Numbered from the stretch's first letter, positions 54,400 to 62,499 are shown. The stretch: 64,000 nucleotides of DNA from Nostoc sp. FACHB-152 (GCF_014697475.1 NZ_JACJRV010000003.1:186001-250000), one strand, 5' to 3'. Notes: a model not told the origin generated them from the letters alone. Translations and numbers: made by a program.

Positions 54400-55623
54400 A
54401 TGTCTATTCAAAACACAGTATCGAGTTGGGAAGAACTGTTAGAAACTGCGAGAAACCATACCTCTGCGCGTCGGGTAAAAAGACCAGGACAATCTCCTTC
54501 TACTGCACCCATACCCAGCAGTTTACATAAACTTCTCCCAAACACCCAACCGCCAGTCCTACTGTATCGAGACACTAATTCTTGGTGTCCTTTTTGTGAG
54601 CGAGTTTGGTTTGCATTGGAAGAAAAAGAAATTCCCTTTGCAACAGAGTTTATTGATTTAAGTAATAAACCCAAGTGGTATACAGATTTAGTTCCAACAA
54701 CTCTTGTCCCAGCTGCCAAGATTGAAGGAAATTTGGTATATGAATCAAAAGATATTCTTCTGGCTTTAGAAGCAAGGTTTCATAGTCCTGCATTATTACC
54801 AGAAAATCCAGAGGAAAACGCTGTTGCAAGACAGTTGGTTGAAGAAGCTGAGACGAACGGATTTAGAAATATTGCGTTTAAATTCTTAAGAGAAGCACCC
54901 GCAGATGCTGATGAATTGGCAAACTTACAAACAGAATTTGAAGCCAAGTTAGATGAACTTGAGCAAGCTTTAGCTAAATATCCTGGCCCCTTCTTTGTCA
55001 GCACATTTAGCTTGGTAGATATTATGTATAGCCCCCATTTAGATAGATTGGCGGCTAATTTACCCGTGTATCGGGGATATCACATCAAAGGAAATCCACG
55101 CTTTCCTCGAATTAATGCTTGGTTTGAAGCGTTGAATCAACGTCCTGCTTATCACCGGGTGAAGTCGGATAATATTACTAACAATTTACTATTGCGTCGT
55201 CGATGGGGTGTAGAACCAATTGGGAATCCCTTAACTCTGGATGCAGCAGATAGTGAGAATATTCAATATCGCGCTGAAGCAGCTGAGAGACTGAGCGATA
55301 ATCGGGAAGTTGCCATAGGAGATATTATCAAAAATTCTGGAGTCCAAGCTTTAGCCGCAGATGGTGACTTTACCCAAGTTAAAGAAGCAGTTGATTTTCA
55401 CCTCCGACAATTGGCTAATTATCTCATTCATGGCAATGGTGAGATTTTACCGGGTGGTAGGACGGGTGGTAAAAATAGCAGCGTTGATCCTGTCTTTGCT
55501 GCTGTGGGGGCGATTACTTTGGCGTATTTGAGAAATCGCATCTGTGCGCCTCGTGATATGAGTGCGGGTGCAGCGACGGCATTTCGGGCGGCGATAGATA
55601 AGCTTTTGGCTTCTGTTTATTAA
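54400..55623 (+). CDS. glutathione S-transferase family protein with C-terminal extension
   Basis: 407 residues, much longer than a standard GST (about 220). A thioredoxin-like GST N-domain (about residues 50-130) has a CPFC active-site motif near 63 (SWCPFCERVWFALEEKEIPF). An all-helical GST C-domain follows to about 260. The last 140 residues (EAAERLSDNREVAIGDIIKN; FHLRQLANYLIHGNGEIL) have no known motif, resembling a separate helical domain. The Cys-based site suggests an omega/beta-class or glutathionyl-hydroquinone-reductase-like activity rather than Ser/Tyr-type conjugation. It is coupled to the upstream methyltransferase. Confidence 0.85.
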   Translation: MSIQNTVSSWEELLETARNHTSARRVKRPGQSPSTAPIPSSLHKLLPNTQPPVLLYRDTNSWCPFCERVWFALEEKEIPFATEFIDLSNKPKWYTDLVPTTLVPAAKIEGNLVYESKDILLALEARFHSPALLPENPEENAVARQLVEEAETNGFRNIAFKFLREAPADADELANLQTEFEAKLDELEQALAKYPGPFFVSTFSLVDIMYSPHLDRLAANLPVYRGYHIKGNPRFPRINAWFEALNQRPAYHRVKSDNITNNLLLRRRWGVEPIGNPLTLDAADSENIQYRAEAAERLSDNREVAIGDIIKNSGVQALAADGDFTQVKEAVDFHLRQLANYLIHGNGEILPGGRTGGKNSSVDPVFAAVGAITLAYLRNRICAPRDMSAGAATAFRAAIDKLLASVY

Positions 55624-55648
55624 AGAAGGCAGAAGGCAGGAAGTGAGC

Positions 55649-56689
55649 CTAAAGCACTGTTTGGCGTAGTTCTGGGAAGACTTTGGAGACTTTGTTTAAT
55701 AGATATTCGCCGTAGGTTCCGCGAAATTCGTGGACACTGGCTTTATCCCAGCGATCGCTTTGATCATCATTCACTACTACGTCGTTCAGTTCAATGGGTT
55801 TGACTTCAACGTTGAAATTGGGATCGAAGAAGAATGGGAATGATAGGCGATGACTGGTTGATGAGTTTAAGACGCGGTGAGGTGTTGAACGATATAGTCC
55901 TTGAGTCATGCGATCGAGCATATCGCCAATGTTGCACACAAAGGAGTTAGGAATCGGAGGTGCATCTATCCAACCAGACTTTGATTTAACTTGTAATCCA
56001 CCAATATTGTCTTGTTTGAGAATGGTTAATACGCCGTAATCAGTATGTTCGCCAACGCCCCATTCAGACTCAGATGATGATGAATTAGGAGGGTAATTAA
56101 AAATCCGAAATAATATCAATGGGTCTTTTGTATAACGGTCTGCAAAGTAAGACTCTTCTAATCCTAAACTCAGAGCAATACCAGCCATTAGAATGTGTCC
56201 GAGTTGAGTCATTGACTCTATATATTCCAGTACTGTTTCTCTAAATTGCGGAATATTATCTGGGAAAAGATTACAACCGTGCATTGGTACACCAGCTTTC
56301 ACAAATGGATGGTCTTCTGCTAATTCTGCACCAAAGTAAATGCCTTCTTTTAAGTCTGGTTTACCTGATGTAAGTTCGTTACCAACGGGGAAATATCCTC
56401 GCCATGCTCTACCACCAAGAGCCATACGAATTTTCAGTTTAGTGTCTACATCCTGGGCGAAGAATTGTTGGCTAAGTTGTTCTAATTGCTTTTGTAATTG
56501 TTCATCAACTCCATGACCAACAATATAGAAAAAACCGTAATCTTGGCACGCTTGTCTGATTTCGTCTGCAATTATTAAACAATCCTGTGATGTTCCGCTA
56601 GAAGATTTTTTAGTTTGATCAACCAGCGCACTAATATCAATTATGGGAACTTGTAAAAACTTTTTATCTACAACTTGTAAGACTGTCAT
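55649..56689 (-). CDS. 2-oxoglutarate/Fe(II) oxygenase, isopenicillin N synthase-like
   Basis: 346 residues of the IPNS/plant 2-ODD superfamily. An N-terminal DIOX_N domain has the QACQDYGFFYIVGHGVDEQL signature (about residues 47-66). The C-domain has the iron triad: GEHTDYGVLTIL (His/Asp, about 214) and STPHRVLNSS (His, about 271), with the 2-oxoglutarate Arg/Ser in HRLSFPFFFDP (about 281). The substrate is unknown. The gene is divergent from the arylsulfotransferase-like gene and convergent with the GST gene. Sulfonate or sulfate-ester oxidation would suit the neighbourhood, but such dioxygenases usually belong to the TauD family instead. Confidence 0.88.
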   Translation of the reverse strand: MTVLQVVDKKFLQVPIIDISALVDQTKKSSSGTSQDCLIIADEIRQACQDYGFFYIVGHGVDEQLQKQLEQLSQQFFAQDVDTKLKIRMALGGRAWRGYFPVGNELTSGKPDLKEGIYFGAELAEDHPFVKAGVPMHGCNLFPDNIPQFRETVLEYIESMTQLGHILMAGIALSLGLEESYFADRYTKDPLILFRIFNYPPNSSSSESEWGVGEHTDYGVLTILKQDNIGGLQVKSKSGWIDAPPIPNSFVCNIGDMLDRMTQGLYRSTPHRVLNSSTSHRLSFPFFFDPNFNVEVKPIELNDVVVNDDQSDRWDKASVHEFRGTYGEYLLNKVSKVFPELRQTVL

Positions 56690-56818
56690 TTTTTTATTCT
56701 CCTAGTTAATTGTGGATTAGAAACAGTCTCTTTTTCATCTGTGATTTAGTGTACACAATTATTAATGTGAAAGTTTCTAATTACATAAGATACACCTAAC
56801 CTCTAGCCTCTGAAAATT

Positions 56819-57940
56819 ATGACGATCGCAACAGCATCAGTTGACCAAAATACTATTCGTCGCCGTGGTACTGGTTTAAGAGCTTATAATCCTGACAAAG
56901 TATTCAAGGGTTATACACTTTTCACACCACTTACAGGCGATGGAGAAGTATATCTTCTAAACCTAGAGGGCGAAGTAGTACATCAATGGAATTTACCTTA
57001 TCCACCAGGTCTATACGCTTATCTCTTACCCAATGGCAACCTTTTTTATAACGGTAAAACTCCAGAAAATCCGCCGCGTTTTCCTTTATGGGCTGCTTTT
57101 AAAGGTGGTGTTGTTTTAGAAGCAGATTCCAAAGGAAATATTATTTGGGAATACAAACATCCAGATCATCATCACGATGGACGCAGACTTCGTAACGGTA
57201 ACACGATTTTATTAGCTATTGAAAAGATACCCCAATCTTTAATTCCTCGTATTAAAGGCGGTGTACCTGGAACGGAAGCAGAGGGTGATATCTATGCTGA
57301 TGTGCTTTACGAAGTCACTCCAGGAGGTGAAATTGTCTGGACTTGGCACGCCTATGAACACCTAGATCCCGATATTTTTACCATCACTCCCCAAGATCAG
57401 CGACACGAATGGACTCATGGTAATACTGTAGGCGAACTCGCTGATGGCAATATTATAGTGAGCTTTCGTAACATCTCTACCGTCGCAATTATCGATCGCC
57501 AAACCGGAGAAATTATCTGGACACTCGGAGATGACGTATTAGCACAGCAGCACTTTCCAAACGAGTTACCTAACGGTAATATCCTGATTTTTGATAATGG
57601 CGCACATCGTCGTCACACTGCGCTGAATTTCTCGCGTGTAATTGAAGTTAATCGTCAAACTAAAGAAATAGTTTGGGAATACACAGATAGCCCACCCCAA
57701 AATTTCTTTAGTTCCTATATATCAGGCGCACAACGTCTTGGAAATGGCAACACTTTAATTACGGAAGGTGCTTTCGGACGCATCTTTGAAGTGACAGTTT
57801 CAGGAGAAATTGTTTGGGAATATATCAATCCCCACTTTGCTGTTCGGAATCTTGGAGAGAAGTCAGCAGTCGCTCGTGGGGAGCAGAATTCAGTCTTCCG
57901 CGCCTTTCGTTACGCGCCTGAAGAAGTGCCTTGGCTGTAG
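56819..57940 (+). CDS. arylsulfotransferase-like beta-propeller protein
   Basis: 373 residues with repeated blades of the ASST type, each about 45-50 residues and marked by L.NGN.L....G...E (YAYLLPNGNLFYNGKTPENP; RRLRNGNTILLAIEKIPQSL; GELADGNIIVSFRNISTVAI; NELPNGNILIFDNGAHRRHT; QRLGNGNTLITEGAFGRIFE). His-rich segments (PDHHHDGRR; HEWTHGNT) could supply active-site histidines. No signal peptide is visible, unlike periplasmic bacterial AssT, so it is probably cytosolic. A sulfate-ester transfer role is a family inference. The gene is followed by a GST gene 66 bp later. Confidence 0.75.
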   Translation: MTIATASVDQNTIRRRGTGLRAYNPDKVFKGYTLFTPLTGDGEVYLLNLEGEVVHQWNLPYPPGLYAYLLPNGNLFYNGKTPENPPRFPLWAAFKGGVVLEADSKGNIIWEYKHPDHHHDGRRLRNGNTILLAIEKIPQSLIPRIKGGVPGTEAEGDIYADVLYEVTPGGEIVWTWHAYEHLDPDIFTITPQDQRHEWTHGNTVGELADGNIIVSFRNISTVAIIDRQTGEIIWTLGDDVLAQQHFPNELPNGNILIFDNGAHRRHTALNFSRVIEVNRQTKEIVWEYTDSPPQNFFSSYISGAQRLGNGNTLITEGAFGRIFEVTVSGEIVWEYINPHFAVRNLGEKSAVARGEQNSVFRAFRYAPEEVPWL

Positions 57941-58006
57941 TTCAATTTTGGATTGAATTAATTGCCAAAGCTAGTAAACCAATCCTACTCATAGAGGAAC
58001 ATAAAC

Positions 58007-58672
58007 ATGGCTGAAATTAAGATATATAGTGCGGTCGTTTGTCCTTATGCTCATCGTTCACGCTTGGTATTGCAAGAAAAAGGCATCGACTTTGACTTGA
58101 TAGAAATTAACTTGCAAAACAAGCCAGAGAGATTTACAAATATTTCTCCCTATGGCAAAGTGCCAGCACTTGTACATGGTGAACATAGAGTTTGGGAATC
58201 GGCTGTAATTAACGAATATCTCGACGAAGTATTTCCGAATCCGTCTCTTTTACCTAGCAGTCCCATTGCTAAAGCACAGGCTCGGATTTGGATTGATTTT
58301 GCTAATACTAGATTTGTGCAAGCTTTTTCTACCCTCTTACGTAGTCCTGAAATTGAACAGCAGGAAGCTGCCAAACAAGAGCTATACAAACATCTGGAAT
58401 TTATCGAAAATGAAGCTTTCGGAAAATTATCAGGTGAAGGCCCTTACTGGTTTGGTGAATCTATTAGTCTAGTTGATTTCACCTTTTACCCTTGGTTTGA
58501 GCGTTGGCCTGCACTAAAGCACTATCGCGGCTTTGGAGTACCAGAGGAATTTACTCGTATACGTCAGTGGAAAAAGGCTTTAAAACAGCGTGAATCAGTA
58601 GTGGCGATCGCTAATAGCAAAGAGTTCTATATAGAACGATATGCAAGATTCGCTACTCCTGTCGCGGCTTAA
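58007..58672 (+). CDS. glutathione S-transferase
   Basis: Standard-length GST of 221 residues. The N-terminal thioredoxin-like domain (KIYSAVVCPYAHRSRLVLQE, a Cys-Pro-Tyr-Ala motif near residues 12-15) and the G-site loop WESAVINEYLDEVFP near 64-78 point to the Cys/omega-like class. The helical domain (about 88-215) is typical. It may share a transcript with the preceding gene and is followed by a strong hairpin terminator. The substrate is unknown. Confidence 0.9.
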   Translation: MAEIKIYSAVVCPYAHRSRLVLQEKGIDFDLIEINLQNKPERFTNISPYGKVPALVHGEHRVWESAVINEYLDEVFPNPSLLPSSPIAKAQARIWIDFANTRFVQAFSTLLRSPEIEQQEAAKQELYKHLEFIENEAFGKLSGEGPYWFGESISLVDFTFYPWFERWPALKHYRGFGVPEEFTRIRQWKKALKQRESVVAIANSKEFYIERYARFATPVAA

Positions 58673-58689
58673 CGTCGCGTTGCGATAGA

Positions 58690-58736
58690 AAACATAAGAG
58701 TCCAAAGAATTTTACTGATTCTTTGGTCTTATGTTT
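58690..58736 (+). terminator. long hairpin terminator after the GST gene
   Basis: AAACATAAG (58690-58698) pairs with CTTATGTTT (58728-58736), and CCAAAGAAT (58702-58710) with ATTCTTTGG (58718-58726). Together they form an extended stem of 18 pairs with a small internal loop. It lies 18 bp after the GST stop. Confidence 0.75.
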
Positions 58737-58784
58737 ATCAAGTTTTCGTTAGTAAATGGTTGATTTTGAATTTTAGGTCAATTA

Positions 58785-59885
58785 ATGCAATCTTTTAAAA
58801 ATAAATTTGAATCCTGGAAAAACCAACGTATCACTCGTCGTCGCGCCTTATTTGCTTTTGGCTATGGTCTAGTCTTATCTACTACACTATTTAGTTGCAG
58901 TCCTGCCAAAAATAATAGTCAACAACAAGCAGCACCATCTACATCGAATGTAGCTAATACTAGTAGTACTGGTGAGAAAGTAGTTAGAGTTGTCCGTTCT
59001 AAACAACTTACAGCCCTAGCTGTTTTAGAACAAAAAGGTACTTTAGCAGAACGATTGAAACCTCTAGGTTATAGAGTGGAATGGCCAGAATTTGCGGCTG
59101 GGCCTCAGCAATTAGAAGCTTTAAATGCAGGTGCGCTTGATATTGCTTCTACAGCTGAGTCGCCTCCTATTTTTTCTCAAGCAGCTGGTGCGCCCCTTGT
59201 ATACTTAGCTGCTAACTCTAGTGATGGGAAAGCGGTTTCACTGTTAGTTCCGAAAAACTCTCCTATTAAAAGCGTCAAGGATTTGAAAGGTAAAAGAGTT
59301 GCTTTTCAAAAAGCATCGATTGGCCATTATCTTTTAGTCAGAGCTTTAGAAAGAGAAGGTTTAAAACTTAGTGATGTCAAATCAGTTTCTTTGCCACCTC
59401 CAGATGCAAATGTAGCATTCAGTCAAGGTAAAGTAGATGCTTGGTTTATTTGGGAGCCATTTGTTACCAGAAATGTCCAAAATCAAACTGGTCGCATTAT
59501 TACAGATGGTGGTAATGGTTTGCGGGATACTAACAACTTTTACTCTACAAATCGCAAGTTCTATCAAGAAAATCCAGAAGTGATCAAAGTTTTTCTAGAA
59601 GAACTGAATAAGGCACAAAATTGGTCTAAAAATCATCCTAAAGAACTTGCTCAATTACTAGCTCAAACGACCCAACTTGATGCGCCTACTTTAGAAATCA
59701 TGCACGGCAAATATGATTTTGCATTAGTACCAATTACAGATCAAATTATCAACAAACAACAAGAAGTGGCTGACAAATGGTACAACTTGGGACTAATACC
59801 TAAAAAGGTAAATGTCAGAGATGGTTTTTTAACTCCAGAAGAATATGCGAAAATTACTCCTCAAGAAGTACTGGCAAAAAAATAA
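58785..59885 (+). CDS. aliphatic sulfonate/taurine-type ABC substrate-binding protein (SsuA-like)
   Basis: 366 residues. A lipoprotein or TAT-like signal is present: TRRRALFAFGYGLVLSTTLF then SCSPAKN, with a lipobox Cys near residue 40. The mature part is a NMT1/SsuA type 2 periplasmic fold (KQLTALAVLEQKGTLAERLK near 72; AGPQQLEALNAGALDIASTA near 107; SPIKSVKDLKGKRVAFQKAS near 160; GKVDAWFIWEPFVT near 219). It should bind sulfonates and hand them to SsuBC. No ssuB, ssuC or ssuD is present downstream, so it is an orphan binding protein or uses a transporter encoded elsewhere. Confidence 0.9.
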   Translation: MQSFKNKFESWKNQRITRRRALFAFGYGLVLSTTLFSCSPAKNNSQQQAAPSTSNVANTSSTGEKVVRVVRSKQLTALAVLEQKGTLAERLKPLGYRVEWPEFAAGPQQLEALNAGALDIASTAESPPIFSQAAGAPLVYLAANSSDGKAVSLLVPKNSPIKSVKDLKGKRVAFQKASIGHYLLVRALEREGLKLSDVKSVSLPPPDANVAFSQGKVDAWFIWEPFVTRNVQNQTGRIITDGGNGLRDTNNFYSTNRKFYQENPEVIKVFLEELNKAQNWSKNHPKELAQLLAQTTQLDAPTLEIMHGKYDFALVPITDQIINKQQEVADKWYNLGLIPKKVNVRDGFLTPEEYAKITPQEVLAKK

Positions 59886-59916
59886 TATAGCAGTCATAAA
59901 TCATTAGCGAACAACA

Positions 59917-59949
59917 AGATCCCCGACTTCTTCAAGAAGTCGGGGATCT
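59917..59949. terminator. 33 nt palindrome, terminator or REP-like element
   Basis: AGATCCCCGACTTCTT (59917-59932) and AAGAAGTCGGGGATCT (59934-59949) pair perfectly around one base. It lies 30 bp after the ssuA-like stop codon. There is no T-run. Near-identical GC-rich palindromes recur in Nostoc-type genomes, so it may be a REP/MITE rather than a dedicated terminator. Confidence 0.7.
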
Positions 59950-60023
59950 GAATAAGCAGGCAATACATTACTTACTCTGAATAAAAGCACGTGCTTTATA
60001 TATTCTTATTAGATATTAGGCGG

Positions 60024-60130
60024 GTGACCCTTTAGCTAGGAATGACGTAGCCTGTAATACCTTCTAACACATACCCTTCAAAGGGCGACAATCGCCTCTA
60101 AACCCTGCAAGCTAAAGGTTTGAGAGTCAC
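60024..60130. other. structured region, possible small RNA or element relic
   Basis: Outer arms GTGACCCTTTAGCT (60024-60037) and AGCTAAAGG (60110-60118) plus GTCAC (60126-60130) pair with a 7 nt bulge. Inside are CCC-TTCAAA-GGG (about 60074-60085) and GGCGACAATCGCC (about 60084-60096). The nested stems suggest a structured RNA or a mobile-element end. No family recognised. Confidence 0.35.
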
Positions 60131-60247
60131 AGACACCTGAAAAAATTTGTGTGCTTATTGAGAATGAACTGTACAGTTATTAAGAGGCTACCTGTAGGGT
60201 ACAGTTTAATGGTAAAAAAGAACGGTCTCGTAATTTGACCAAGACCG

Positions 60248-60559
60248 TCATAATAATGCTGCACATTTAATAATTTGATGCAGCAAATAAGAACCTAAAC
60301 CCTTACCTTTATCTCGGTCGCTTATAACTTGGATTTCATGTACCCATAGCCTTTGCTTACCAGTAACATTTTCAATGGTTGTACAAGCAAAAGCAACACT
60401 TTTTTGATGTTCTTTTTTCCGTTCCCATCGCTTATTCAAAGAATAATCAATATCAATCTCTTCTTCTGAATACTTTCTCTCAAATTTCTTTAATTTATAT
60501 AAAAAAATAATCCATAAGTCGTGCAAGTAACGCTTGGCAATTGGAATAAATAAATTCAC
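60248..60559 (-). pseudogene. C-terminally truncated GNAT acetyltransferase
   Basis: 103-residue frame. The end contains the GNAT acetyl-CoA segment: beta-4 strand RLWVHEIQVI followed by DRDKGKGLGSYLLHQII (R/Q-x-x-G-x-G/A box). GNAT proteins normally continue some 40 residues beyond this point; here the frame stops at KCAALL, inside a hairpin (60222-60248). So the fold lacks its last strands and is probably decayed. The codon use and AT-rich DNA differ from neighbouring housekeeping genes. Confidence 0.55.
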
Positions 60560-61102
60560 ATCAAATCGTCGCCATGAAAAATGGATTTACGCCATAAGCT
60601 TAGGTCTGTTGTTGAGGCTAAACATTCATCTTTGATTTTGCGACTCTTCAAATGTACGGAGCTTTATTTGGCTTATTTTAGGCAATATTATGAGCGCAAC
60701 TGAGCGGAAGAATAAGGTTTGAGCCTTCAGCTTCTATTTTCGGCAATATTTTCTAATTTGGGAGAGATAAGCTCGAAGTGTTCATTAGGCTGAAAGCCAA
60801 ACTAGGCAGACTTTTCTCTCATATAGACAAAGGCGAACACGTGAAATTTGTTTCAAAAACTTTACATGGTGATAAATTTTGCGCGTATCTTGTCTTTACC
60901 CCAATTACTCCCTTACCTCATATTTCTGTAACAATCTTTTAGTCTTACTTATTTATTATTGGTGTAAGAATAAAAAAAAGACACTACAACTAGTTTCAAT
61001 ATGTCAAATTATCCATATTTTCATCATACTTTTATCATAACGCTGTTAGCCTTACATGATATAGTAATCACGTAACGTATATTACTAGTACTTAAAATAA
61101 TT
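60560..61102. other. 543 bp AT-rich spacer
   Basis: I see no gene, hairpin of note or repeat family here. A GTA-N8-TAC match at 61072-61085 lies only 17 bp before the SET gene's start, too close for a normal activator position. Confidence 0.4.
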
Positions 61103-61552
61103 ATGAAAATAGATAGTTTCAACAAAGTTCTCATAAAAACAACACCTAAAGGTCAAGGCGTATTTGCTAATTATAATTTTACAGAAGGGGAAACTGTAAT
61201 AATTGGAAAGAGAGTAAAAGTAGTACCAGATAGAACTGTTTATTCACTCCAGATGGGCTTTGACTTACATATAGACATTGATGAACCGGGAAGATTAATT
61301 AATCACTCTTGCTCTCCGAATACTGGCGTTCGCAATAATGAATTTGGAGGATATGATTTTGTTGCTATTAGTAATATTGCACTATTAGAAGAAATTACAT
61401 TTGATTACGAAACAACAGAATGTATTGTAAGTGCGTTTTCTAAATGTTTATGCGGTTCTGTAAACTGTAGAGTTATAATTTGTGGGTTTAATTTTAATTC
61501 TGAAGAATTAAAATTAAAATCTAATAAATTTATTGCAGATTATTTAAAGTAA
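61103..61552 (+). CDS. SET-domain protein (putative lysine methyltransferase)
   Basis: 149-residue compact SET protein. Hallmarks are complete: GQGVFANYNFTEGETV near residues 18-33, RLINHSCSPNTGVRNN near 70-85 (NHSC.PN), EEITFDYET near 97-105 (the Tyr-bearing FDY box), and a post-SET-like CLCGSVNCR near 115-123 (CxCx4C). These bind S-adenosylmethionine and the target lysine. SET proteins are mostly eukaryotic; bacterial ones are scattered and often acquired laterally. AT-rich codon use fits a recent arrival. The target is unknown; it may act on a host or ribosomal protein. Confidence 0.85.
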   Translation: MKIDSFNKVLIKTTPKGQGVFANYNFTEGETVIIGKRVKVVPDRTVYSLQMGFDLHIDIDEPGRLINHSCSPNTGVRNNEFGGYDFVAISNIALLEEITFDYETTECIVSAFSKCLCGSVNCRVIICGFNFNSEELKLKSNKFIADYLK

Positions 61553-61655
61553 GACTTTGGAAGTTATCTATGTCATCTCTTAAAACTATTTAGACATTTC
61601 TGCTGCATAACTTTACCTCATAACTAACTTTATACTTTTATTCCGATGGTACGAA

Positions 61656-62081
61656 ATGTTTCAAGTAGATGAATGGCTTATCTATACACTAATCTCTTCA
61701 GTTTTATATGGCGTGTGGGGATTTTGTAGCAAAATGGCGGCTAACTACATTACCCCCAAAAGTGCTTTAGGTTACGAAGCAATTGGCTTTTCAGCATTAG
61801 CTTTATTTGTCATGACAGGAGAAAAATTGACTTTGAATTCAGATATAAGGGGAGTTATCTATGCAACCTTAGTTGGAGTTACTGGTGCTGTAGCATCACT
61901 GTTTTTATTTATTGCACTCAGCAAAGGTAATGTTTCTATTATTATCCCCATAACAGCTTTGTATCCCATTATCACTATTATAATGGCTTATTTTATCCTT
62001 AAAGAGCCTATTACTTTTCGACAGAGCATTGGTTTGATGTTGGCTTTAGCCGCTGTAGTACTATGTGCAGATGTTAAGTAG
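61656..62081 (+). CDS. small EamA/DMT-type membrane protein
   Basis: 141 residues with about five hydrophobic segments, a single EamA repeat (half of a normal ten-helix DMT carrier). Family signature YPIITIIMAYFILKEPITFR near residues 108-127 and the start WLIYTLISSVLYGVWGFCSK. Half-size EamA proteins may work as homodimers, like the SMR family, or may bind metabolites. It lies 103 bp after the SET gene on the same strand and could share its transcript. The substrate is unknown. Confidence 0.82.
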   Translation: MFQVDEWLIYTLISSVLYGVWGFCSKMAANYITPKSALGYEAIGFSALALFVMTGEKLTLNSDIRGVIYATLVGVTGAVASLFLFIALSKGNVSIIIPITALYPIITIIMAYFILKEPITFRQSIGLMLALAAVVLCADVK

Positions 62082-62102
62082 ACATTATGTTGTATTGCCA
62101 AA

Positions 62103-62316
62103 TGTCGGTTAACAAATTGTTTGTCACTTTAACAGATTAATGTCGTCCTATCAGAAACTGCTAAAGTCAAGACGGCTCAAGGAGTCGTAATTTTTTGGGC
62201 ATTCCTCACAAGGCACGGATTAGCGCTCACATCAACAACTGAAAACCTTGCATTGTAAGGTTTTCTCTTCCGATAACATCAATATGTTAAAGCGACAAAC
62301 AATCTGTTAACCGACA
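62103..62316. mobile_element. mini-element with Tn7/CRISPR-associated-transposon-like ends
   Basis: The two ends are inverted copies. Left reads TGTCGGTTAACAAATTGTTT, then GTCACTTTAACAGATTAATG; the right end on the minus strand reads TGTCGGTTAACAGATTGTTT, then GTCGCTTTAACATATTGATG. About 37 of the first 40 bases match. Each end carries two spaced units of the form TAACARATTNNTGTC, like TnsB sites in type V-K CRISPR-associated transposons of cyanobacteria; just outside the right end is TGTACAGT (minus strand, 62317-62324), the terminal sequence I recall from those elements. The interior, about 130 bp, codes nothing; it has an AAAACCTT/AAGGTTTT hairpin (62242-62263). No 5 bp target duplication is evident. 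Probably a deletion derivative mobilised in trans. Confidence 0.55.
62242..62263 (+). terminator. hairpin inside the mini-element
   Basis: AAAACCTT and AAGGTTTT (about 62242-62249 and 62256-62263) pair around a short loop and are followed by CTCTTCC. It may be the relic of a terminator at the end of a lost gene of the element. Confidence 0.4.
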
Positions 62317-62499
62317 ACTGTACATACAAGCATCCTTTTTGCTTGATACTAGTTGCGAGTATATTAGCAGATAAATTTGGTTAATAGAGCTATTCTTTCT
62401 GCACGACGCTGGTATGGTAACAAAAAGTTTCTTAAAGGTATAATCTGCTAATTCAATCCTCAGTATAAGAGTTATTTCTAAAGTAAAAATAAAATTACT

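Larger units (their letters stand above)
59886..60247. other. spacer with structured repeats
   Basis: 362 bp without an ORF. It has a 33 nt near-perfect palindrome (59917-59949) and a multi-stem region (60024-60130), listed separately. The closing hairpin ACGGTCT/AGACCGT (60222-60248) overlaps the end of the acetyltransferase fragment. Confidence 0.6.

Noticed and set aside
61072-61085. NtcA-like GTA-N8-TAC before the SET gene
   Set aside because: It ends 17 bp before the start codon, leaving no room for a -10 box and transcription start; such 6-base matches occur by chance.
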